From NCBI RefSeq assembly GCF_001949145.1, contig NW_019091832.1:1-23466 (forward strand): a DNA stretch of 23,466 bases. Direction: 5' to 3'. Source of the DNA: Acanthaster planci. Taxonomy: Eukaryota > Echinodermata > Asteroidea > Valvatida > Acanthasteridae. The notes beneath the pieces were generated by a model. That model had not been told where the DNA came from and did not search any database. It worked only from the letters and a program-made list of their open reading frames with translations. This document shows, one piece after another, positions 1 to 7,677 of the stretch. Each line of letters starts with the position of its first letter. Within the stretch, counting starts at the first letter, position 1. The translations under genes and the position numbers were made by a program.

Positions 1-2906
1 TATGTAGCGCTTTGTGTCTAACGGCAAGAGGCTCAACTTATTTTGCGACACCCTGAATATCTGATGTTTGTCTGATCTAAATGGCTGCTGTTTATTGAAA
101 TGCTGCTTTCGTGTATAAGTGCTGCGGACAGTCTAAAGTCATTTCAAACGTGTAACCGCGCGTGTCTTTAGGTCGTAACTTGGAAATAAACTCGGGAGTA
201 AATCGGTCTAAGCTTTTTAAACACTGAAACTCACCCACAGGCAGATACTGACTCATGGCCCAACCATATAAATTATTTGCGTCCAGGTACATGATGTGAG
301 ATCCCGGTTGATTCAAGTCGTCGTAGCCTTTGCATATCGCTTTGCACCCACACTAGAGATACCACCTCTTTTTGCCCTTTCAAAGAACAAGTGCTTATCA
401 ATGTCTGTCAGTAGTTCCAGCTGTATACTTGAATGCTTTAACAATGCATCCCAAGAGAGACCCGTTTACGAGTAATAGTTGGCTGGGTCAAGGCCGTTGT
501 CCCGTGTACAGACTTTACGGAAATTCTCAAAAACAGCCGCTAGCAATAACACGTCCGTTTCCACGTATAGGTCGTGGTAGTCACCTAGGTTTTCACAACC
601 AAAAGCGTGCCATACTTTTTGTGCTCTTAAATGTTCTTGCTCAGTCACGGTGGACTGCTTCAGAGAGCTATAAAAAGCGTCTACTGGTGGTATGCTCGTC
701 TCTTGAAACCGATCAAAGGAATCGATACATTCGTAAGGGTAAATTCCCTTTTCCAACAATAAATTTGTATTTTCTGGAAACCTTTCGCAAAGTAAGTTAA
801 AATCATCGGGTGAACAGTTTTTAACTAACCAAATGAAAGGAGTCTAAGAACCTGAGTTGGCCAAAGGAGAACGAAATGTAGTTCTCAGTAGTTTTAGCAA
901 TTAATTTTATTTCTTTCCCGTTATACTCGTGAGTGCCCTGCATAATCAAGTGCGCGTCGTATTTCTCGAGATTGTGTAAAATCACCGGAGTGGGCGTTTG
1001 ATACGGGACGACTCTTAACTTGAGATTACAACTGGCGTGCGCTGGACCTCGGTACTTCCCCGTCACGTGACAACGATCCCTGAACTTGCCAAATTTGTTG
1101 ATGGGCTTTTTGCAAGTTAAACAAATCAACTCGGCACCTTTCTTTGATTCATTTGGAATTTGGCACTGACACTGAGATTCTTTTGTCTTGCCGATAAGCT
1201 TTTCACAGATCCATTAGCGATTACAATTTTCGTAGATTTTTTGTAACTCTGGTGACCAGACCAACCGCTCTTTGTTTTTAAACGTTTCGTTGATATTCTC
1301 TGTTTCCTCAGAAAGTGATTAGACAAATTTGGTAGCTGCGTCAACACCCCTGTAAGTTTGATTTGAAGTGCAAATCCCGTCGCATCGGACGACCGCGTAA
1401 GAGTATCCGCAAGGCTTAGGCCTATGAATTTGTGTTTTGACCATGTTTGTATTTGTCGGCGGTAACTTTTCTAAAACAGATTTAAAATCAGCGTAAATGA
1501 CAAAAGTGGCGACTTGTTTGTTTTTATAAGTTTTAAACTAATATTTTCGCCTATGGCGGGAAATTCGACTTTAGAAGCCGGTGTGTCAATTCTGTTACAA
1601 TCTTCTTTGTGCCGGGCAAGTTTTTCTGCCTCTTGAAAATGTGACAAGCATTTGAAGCACCAGTGTTTTTGACTGTCGTGATGATCGATACCACCCGTCA
1701 ACCGAGAAAACTGTATAATCCGGCAGTAGTGACTCTTTTCACCTCGGGTAAAATAAAGTAAATTTAATTGTAAAATTTGTTTAGGTTCAGACTTTTTTTG
1801 CTTTTATAAAGAATGTAAAGACCGTCTTTTTTGTCGTAACCAAACACATTGATCTCTAAGTTGTTTTGCGATTCGATACGCAGGATCTGAGATATGGGTG
1901 TCGGAAAGCTTATGTTTGTAAAATTTAGACCGCCTGCTTCTGTGTAAGTCGATGTTCGCTCGTCATGTATTTTGTAATTTGAATTTGTTTCTAACTGACT
2001 TTTAACTTTGCCAGAATATAACTTTAAAGCCGCTCTCAGTGCCCATCGGAAACACTGTTGATCTTTGTTTTGGACGTTTATGATTGCTTTTTTGTCCCTC
2101 AAATACTTTGGTAGTAGAATATACGTGGCGCCCACCGGGTTGTATTTAACCACGTTGATGTAAAAAGCTTTTACTTTATCAAAGATCTAACCAGAACCTT
2201 TTTGTGTATGAGCTTCCACGTCCTCTATCTGTTTTTCCCTCTGTTCAGCGAGTGCCTCTTTCACGTCAGCTTTGGTTGCGACTAATTTATTTTCGCTCGG
2301 AAAGATAAATACGCCAAATGAAGTTTTTTCAGGTTTTTCCAATCTAAACTGCACTTTTAGAGCCGTTTGCAATTTGTACAAACCCACTTCCTTTAACTCC
2401 TCCAACGCTTTCTTCTCGATGAAAGTTTTGTAAAAATCAAAAAAGTGCACGAGGTCGTATTCAAAGAAACGGGGTATCAATTCCCAATTGCGGTAGTTAC
2501 CTTTAAAACGCCTCACGTTTCTAATGTCGGCTTCCGCAATTTCCTTGGGCTGAGTGTAAGCTTTAATCGCTTCAATAAAGTCCTGTTTAACATATCTGTC
2601 TTTGTGTGCAAAAGGAATATTATATTTTTGAACTGTTTGCAACAGCTGACGATATGACTGGCGCGGGAGGTACCTAAATTGTTTTTGGTCTGCCCGTATG
2701 ACTTCAATGAGCTCGGGTTTGGTGTGAAATTTACGCTTGGGTGCCGGTAATGGGACGTTATACCGCTTGACAAAATCTTCTAAAAACGCCTTCTTAAATC
2801 GATCAAAGGTTGATAGTAGAGGCCGGTGTTGTGGGTTGCTCATGTCTCTATTTATATATAGGTTTTGAAAATTTTTCTCACTTTTTCTATCGACTTGACT
2901 TGACAT
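1..2906 (-). pseudogene. Protein-primed family-B DNA polymerase (Polinton/adintovirus-like), broken and partial
   Basis: Reading from 2906 down, the pieces follow the DNA_pol_B_2 layout. A lysine-rich N-terminal region (2906-2187) contains two SAP-like helical motifs. Next come a region with the motif KKAIINVQNKDQQCFRW (2153-1764), a C2H2-like finger (CFKCL..H..C, ~1650-1590), ExoI (VIYADFKS, ~1505-1480), an HNH/endonuclease-VII-like insert (CLTCKKP..RDRCHVTGKYRG, ~1129-1000), ExoII (ILHNLEKYDAHLI), ExoIII (YHDLYVETDVLLL, ~570) and Pol motif A (YLDANNLYGWAM, ~285-250). The motifs after A lie beyond the left edge. Breaks seen: in-frame stops near 2188, 1214 and 466, and frame changes near 1770, 1528, 825 and 325. 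ExoI has Lys where the family has the catalytic Glu, and the endonuclease insert has DRCH where DHCH is usual. I infer an inactivated integrated element. The family assignment is firm; whether it is Polinton or adintovirus is not decided, because no integrase or capsid gene is in view. Confidence 0.85.
2851..2862 (-). promoter_or_regulatory. Second identical TATA-like motif before an internal in-frame ATG
   Basis: The same 12 bases, CCTATATATAAA, recur 61 bp downstream and sit 7 bases before a second in-frame ATG (2843-2841). A transcript from the motif at 2912-2923 could use this second ATG, which would make it the real start. This is an inference from position only. Confidence 0.35.
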
Positions 2907-2911
2907 GTTTT

Positions 2912-2923
2912 TTTATATATAGG
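2912..2923 (-). promoter_or_regulatory. TATA-like motif before the upstream ATG of the polymerase
   Basis: On the minus strand this reads CCTATATATAAA. It lies 5 bases before the ATG at 2906-2904, the longest start for the polymerase N-terminal frame. The spacing is much shorter than for a standard Pol II TATA box, so it may set a start further downstream or act as a compact viral-type promoter. Function is inferred. Confidence 0.35.
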
Positions 2924-3105
2924 CCATTTATTTAAGGCGGTTGTAAACATAACGTATTTTGCTTTGAAAAGAGCCACGCTTTAAGTAGAGGTCACGAGTT
3001 CAGGTCGGGCAAGTCTCGACTTGTAGCGACGGGAAGTCCCTTTTTTGTTTGAGAGTGATTGTTTGTGTGATCGGCGCATGTCACGAGTTGTTTACAGGAA
3101 AAAGT

Positions 3106-3153
3106 GCGCCGGGGTCAAAAGGTCAAGGTGAGTGAAGTGAGAATCCCCGGCGC
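3106..3153. repeat. GC-rich inverted repeat (hairpin)
   Basis: GCGCCGGGG at 3106-3114 pairs perfectly with CCCCGGCGC at 3145-3153 across a 30-base loop. It lies about 200 bp upstream of the polymerase start. It could be part of an element end or chance structure; no matching copy is seen in the window. Confidence 0.5.
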
Positions 3154-3157
3154 GAGT

Positions 3158-3378
3158 GGGTGAAAGAGGGTGAAAGGGGAGGTGGTGAAAGGAAGTTAAT
3201 CGTGCCTTTTTCAACCCCTTTTGTGACCTCTTTTTTCGTGTTGATAAAATAGTTGATGAGGTACCCAGGTAAAATTACAAAAACCTGAAAACGCGTTTTG
3301 GGGGGTTTTTTGAGCGGAAAAAGGGTCGAGTAGGCATAGGGGTGAAAGAGGGAGAAACGGGTTGAAAGGGGAGGTGGA
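3158..3378. repeat. Pair of similar G-rich stretches
   Basis: The stretch at about 3158-3188 (gggtgaaagagggtgaaagg and following bases) recurs with small changes at about 3341-3378 (gggtgaaagagggagaaacg and following), roughly 183 bp apart. Both end in ggggaggtgg. This looks like a local direct duplication or low-complexity purine sequence. No gene is seen between them. Confidence 0.4.
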
Positions 3379-3520
3379 CCAGAACTGTGACAGTCCTATC
3401 CCTACTACTGTTCTGAGTGAGCACAATCACACGTTTCAATACTGCCACTCTTCACCATAATGGAGGGGATTTTCGATTGAACTATCATTACGTAAATTTT
3501 TAATTTTTAACTCTAAGATG

Positions 3521-3709
3521 AGGATTTCGAGGACAGGAAAGGGGGCCCCACTTTACACCGACGATACAAACCCGGCACACTGCTGAATATACTCACGAGG
3601 GTACCGGTGGGACGGCCCTGAAGGACCAGCAACGGGGCCGACTGATCCACCACGTGCAACACTGCCTGGAATATCTGGAGATCAAACCAACCGAAATATG
3701 CCGATAGTG
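3521..3709 (+). other. Unassigned open stretch, possible exon fragment
   Basis: Between TGA at 3518-3520 and TAG at 3707-3709 the plus strand is open for 62 codons without an obvious start. Its second half has a protein-like composition (for example GTGGTALKDQQRGRLIHHVQ and then HCLEYLEIKP). It is GC-rich compared with its AT-rich surroundings. I do not recognise the family. It could be a transposon or exon fragment, or a chance frame; an opposite-strand frame of 68 codons overlaps it. Confidence 0.2.
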
Positions 3710-3719
3710 AACAACGCAA

Positions 3720-4196
3720 ACTGCCTGTGTGTTCTGGGATCCCATCTCGAGTAGGGATGCTACATATATTGTCCCCTGTACTTTTTCCTTTGTATTTACA
3801 CTTTTAATAATCTATTTTATTCAAGGTGTTTGTGGGGATGGAGTGGGATGGTGTTCATTTCCCCTCGTATATATTTTAAATGGTCTTAACAATTCTTTCA
3901 TGTTTGTATAGATTTTTGATGCTGCATTTTTCGAACAACACACCAATGTTGATTCCACTCCATAAAACCACAAAATAAACAAGTATTTTGCTCAAATTCA
4001 ACTGAATTTTTTTTATTTTGAAAGAATAAAAGTGGGTAGTATAGCTTCACTAATATTCACAAAATCAGAGACGTGATATACACACACTTAATTGAGGATG
4101 CAAAACCATACGGCAAATTTGAGTCCTATTTGACAGTTTTACCAAATTGGAAATAAATTACAATTAGGGAAGTAGATAATGAACTTCACTTAGTTA
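3720..4196. other. AT-rich non-coding stretch
   Basis: I see no coding frame with recognisable content, no RNA gene and no clear repeat structure here. The 8 bases at 4189-4196 (cttagtta) form the probable left target-site copy of the neighbouring hAT-like MITE. Confidence 0.5.
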
Positions 4197-4398
4197 CAGT
4201 GGCGTAACTAGGGTGCCACAGCTGAGGGGGCACCTGGGGGTGCACAATTTTTTTCAGGGGGCACTGAAAATAATTGAACTAGGTATATATATTTTTTGTC
4301 CATTTCCAAACTTCAAAGGGGGGTTGCACCCGGGAGCACGGGCCTCCGTTGGGGGGGGGGCACGTGCACCCCTGTGCCCCCCTGTAGTTACGCCACTG
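4197..4398. mobile_element. Non-autonomous hAT-like MITE, 202 bp
   Basis: The element begins CAGTGGCGTAACTA and ends with the exact reverse complement TAGTTACGCCACTG, giving 14-bp perfect terminal inverted repeats. CAGTGGCG ends are typical of hAT-superfamily elements. The flanking 8-mers, cttagtta (4189-4196) and tttagaca (4399-4406), agree at 5 of 8 positions, as expected for an old hAT 8-bp target duplication. The interior is G-rich on the left and C-rich on the right, with a run of ten G near 4350, and codes for no transposase. Confidence 0.8.
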
Positions 4399-4406
4399 TT
4401 TAGACA

Positions 4407-5618
4407 TGTAGAACTGACAAAAGACTCCGAACACTTTTACTACTATAGTAATACCAGTTTAAGAAAACAAAGTGTGTTATCTTTGTAAGATGTATATAAA
4501 TTGGTGAACTATTAAAAATTTTGTCACAGAAACACTGTGTTTCTGTAGCACATCCGTAATGAATCAAGAAACACGAGAACATAATAATAATAACCAGTTT
4601 TATTTAGCACCTTTAACTACCAAAAACTGACAAAAAAAGAACGTGGCTATACAAAATTGAAGCACAATACACAAACAACACACCTGAATTATCTTAATTG
4701 ATACTAGTACAAACAAGTTATATAACCAATCTGAGGTAGTGCAGATGACAATCACTGTCACACATAATGCATAATATTGAGCATTTTCACAGACTGTCCT
4801 GATTTACCTTTTATCCTTCTCTGTTTTTTACTGAGGCTTATCCTACGGGATTTTTTTTACTGAAGTGTTTGTCACAATATGTTGGTTGCTGATTAATTTT
4901 TCTCGAATAGTTTGTTAAGTTTAGTAAGTTCTATTCCATGCTTGCTCGTTGACAAGGATATGGTACTTTATATTGCCTGGCCCTTAGTGTGGGTGGTTCA
5001 TCATGGATAGTGGCGGGACGACTGGGGAACCATTTGTTTCTTCACTCTTAAAGCAAAACCATATTTGTATGACTTATTAGCAAATACATGTAGATGAATG
5101 CACGTTTCTTTCAATATCCTGTACAGTCAACAGCACTTTAAGACATATTTTCTCTACATTAATCTCATAATACTTTTTATGTTCCTTTTTAGTTTTCCTC
5201 TATTTCTTAGGTTGTTCATTGGAATCAGTACTTTCTGTTAAAAGAAATCCCAAAACACAATATAAATATCAACAAAATAGTCAATATTTAGGAGTCATGA
5301 CAAAAATCAACAACAAATTGCATTCTGAGTTTTTAAATGTATTAAAAATGCATTCGCAGATTACTTCTGTGTATACAGTCCAAGCAGATTTCATTAACTA
5401 ATATAAAGATAACAGAAAACATATCCAAATAGTTAAATGAAATCAAACACTAAAGTCAACTTGTTATTAAATTGCTCTCCTGGTTGTGAAAACTGGGTTT
5501 CCACAGAAAACTACATTTCATGACTTTTCCAGGATTTTTTAGGAATAAGAAGCTTAGAAAATGCATGGCCAAGGTGTATGTAGGAAACCCTACAACAGTT
5601 TATCTGAGTAATATTTAC
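4407..5618. other. AT-rich stretch; probable 3' part of the neighbouring minus-strand gene
   Basis: No recognisable domain is encoded. The gene at 5619-6564 needs at least one more exon here, entered in phase 1. Two minus-strand acceptors near 5490 and 5480 (ending aaacccag and cacaaccag) would each give a short final exon with a stop within about 10-20 codons; I cannot choose between them. A minus-strand AATAAA lies near 4600 and could be its polyadenylation signal. An AAT microsatellite is at about 4581-4592. Confidence 0.3.
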
Positions 5619-6564
5619 CTGCAAATGAAATGTTTTCAAGGTTTACTGCAGTTCCATCTTGCAGGACCAAGATCCTTTTGAAGGGATCCACTGTTAGAAT
5701 AGTGCCATTGTGTCCATCACTTGTTTCAACCTGGTCGCCTTGCTGACACTCTCTCACGCAAAAACTGTACTGCTTCCTTTTACACTTTTGTGACAGTGAT
5801 TTTTTTGGGGCTTGCCTGCAGTTTTCTGTAACAAAGATATGTGATATTTGTTGGCTGTAATGCTCACCCATGTGAAACTGTAAAATATTCAAAGGTAGAA
5901 GTCTGTGATTTATGAATACGGGACGACTTTTCAAATATCTTTCTAGGGTTTTATGGCATTTCATTACATCAACAGGTAACAATTTTTTACATGTACCACA
6001 GAAAACTTGCCTACCGCAAATATTCCGATTTACTAATCCTTCCTAAGTGGGTTTTTTTTCAGAAACATGTACAGTGCATTTACAAGGAAATAACAAATTT
6101 GTTAGTTATTCATTAATTCTTTGTACAAGTACCGGTATCTTTTGGAAATACATATTAATTTTTAAATCATAATTCTTTCGGATATACCGGTAGACCAACA
6201 ACTGAATGTTAAAATGGAACATGAGCATGTTACTTACGTCTCTGATGATACTCTTCATAGGGAGGTACTGGATGTCTTACGGAACGTTCATCCACCCAGA
6301 TATCATGCCCAGTATATCCAATAAAACTCACTAGGTATGACCATTCTTCATCTTTGACTACTTTAGCTGCCCACCATCTTCCCAACTCATCGAATGCCTG
6401 GACGCGACTTCCAACTGAGAATTTTCCTGTCATTTTGCCTTCTTTAGAAACTGAACATTTTGAGAACTGCACCAAGGCAGTAAAATGATGGATGATGAAG
6501 ATGAGGAAATCACCTTTACCTGGCCCTTATATGGCAGCCAATTTACTCTTGGAGACTCCATCAT
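5619..6564 (-). CDS. Tudor/SH3-like domain protein with Cys-rich segment, 3' end unresolved
   Basis: Three exons join in consistent phase. Exon 1 is 6564-6520 (starts MMESPRVNWLPYKGQ, donor CAG|GTAAAG). Exon 2 is 6466-6238 (acceptor TGCAG, donor C|GTAAGTAA). Exon 3 is 6032-5619 (acceptor ATTAG, donor CAG|GTAAAT, phase 1), so more lies to the left. Exon 2 encodes a Tudor-like barrel: VGSRVQAFDELGRWWAAKVV, then SYLVSFIGY, then DIWVDERSVR, with the aromatic pattern of Tudor/chromo-barrel folds. Exon 3 opens with a Cys-rich segment (CGRQVFCGTCKK..MKCHK), which may bind zinc. It then has a basic Cys-rich stretch and a second SH3-like strand pattern (GDQVETSDGHNGTILTVD). I infer a chromatin- or RNA-associated protein but know no named orthologue. 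The first intron is only 53 nt; if it is not real, the start is ATG at 6433. Confidence 0.5.
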
Positions 6565-7021
6565 GAAGGGAAAAAAGGCCCCAAAATATTTCATTTTAAC
6601 TGATGACACAATTATCTCATTGATTTTCTGACTGCAAATGATTACTTTGTTACAAATTGCTTTTTATACGTGCACCAAACATTTCATATAGATTATAAAT
6701 GTACGTGACAATGAACTCTAAATTCTTATTTTTTGATTTTCATATCACTACGCACTGACTGAGCATCAAGCCAGCGATCAATGCAGCAATGAATGACCAC
6801 AACCAGCAAAGGATGACATAAATCTGTCATTCACTTTGTACCAAGGACTGGTACCTTTAGCAGAGGTCAAAAGCATAGGACTACTGGTTTATCACCACAA
6901 GGGGCAATAAAAATTGTCCACTGGGGAAAGGTGCCATTTCAGAATGGATGTTTTGTTTCCGAGTTAGAGAGGTCTAACTCGGATTCGTTTAAATGGGAGA
7001 AATTCGTAATGCTGCAATACG
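6565..7021. other. Intergenic stretch between divergent coding signals
   Basis: This lies upstream of the minus-strand Tudor-like gene and of the plus-strand open stretch at 7022, so it may hold their promoters. I see no TATA box at a credible distance and no repeat with ends. A part near 6780-6960 looks like a short decayed coding remnant on the plus strand, but every frame has stops and I cannot name it. Confidence 0.3.
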
Positions 7022-7436
7022 CTTGTGAAGGAGTTCCTTGATAGTGATGAGGAAGGCCCACAGGCGTTGGGCGATGTCATCTACGGCATGGGGGTCGAGG
7101 ACGACATCAGTCGTCTCCTAATGGGGCGCAAAAGAGGCAAACTTAAATTTAGAAGCAAATACATTCATTTTGTCGGGAAATTGGCAGAAGCACACGTTTC
7201 AGACTTTGGCATAAAAAGAACTACCGGTACCCAAGATCAAAAACAACACAGCTCAGAATCTTGTCTGAATCGTTACTGTGCTTTCGTAGACGCCCTTTTG
7301 TTTTCAAAAATGCTGCGTTGAACAGTGTTCTTAGCCTCAGACCATCGTCTTCTATGCAAATCTTGACTTCTTTTATCTTGCAGTCTAAGGTGATCTATGA
7401 AGCACTCTATTTCCCCGAGGCGAAGAAATCCGTTTT
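7022..7436 (+). other. Possible plus-strand gene fragment (two candidate exons), unrecognised
   Basis: One plus-strand frame is open from 7007 and reads an acidic then basic protein (EFLDSDEEGPQALGDVIYGM, then GRKRGKLKFRSKYIHFVGKL) to a stop at 7321. There is no ATG at its 5' end; the first in-frame GTG is at 7025 and the first ATG at about 7088. Just downstream is a good acceptor (tcttttatcttgcag, ending near 7383) followed by an open stretch to TAA near 7438 (SKVIYEALYFPEAKKSVL). No donor clearly links the two. This may be a small gene, a transposon remnant or chance. I do not recognise the family. Confidence 0.25.
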
Positions 7437-7677
7437 ATAACACCTCTCTCATAGTTTCTGCGTGACTTTTATCAGCCATATTTGATTAATTTGATATTAA
7501 TACCTGTGATATGGTACGTCTATTTGAATAACAAAGTTATTAGAGTGTGCACTACTCCAACGATTCTCTCGGTCGGTCTAATCAATTTCGAAACTGTTCA
7601 TTATCAACCAAAACAGACTACAGTTTTTAAAGGTTGAAGCAGTAGAAAATATAAGATAGTTCTTATTTTACTATTAC

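Noticed and set aside
372-800. 142-codon plus-strand open frame
   Set aside because: It is antisense to the polymerase exonuclease region, whose family motifs are on the minus strand.
4213-4488. Plus-strand open frame of 91 codons
   Set aside because: It lies within and beyond the hAT-like MITE; its Gly/Ala/Pro content comes from the G-rich repeat sequence.
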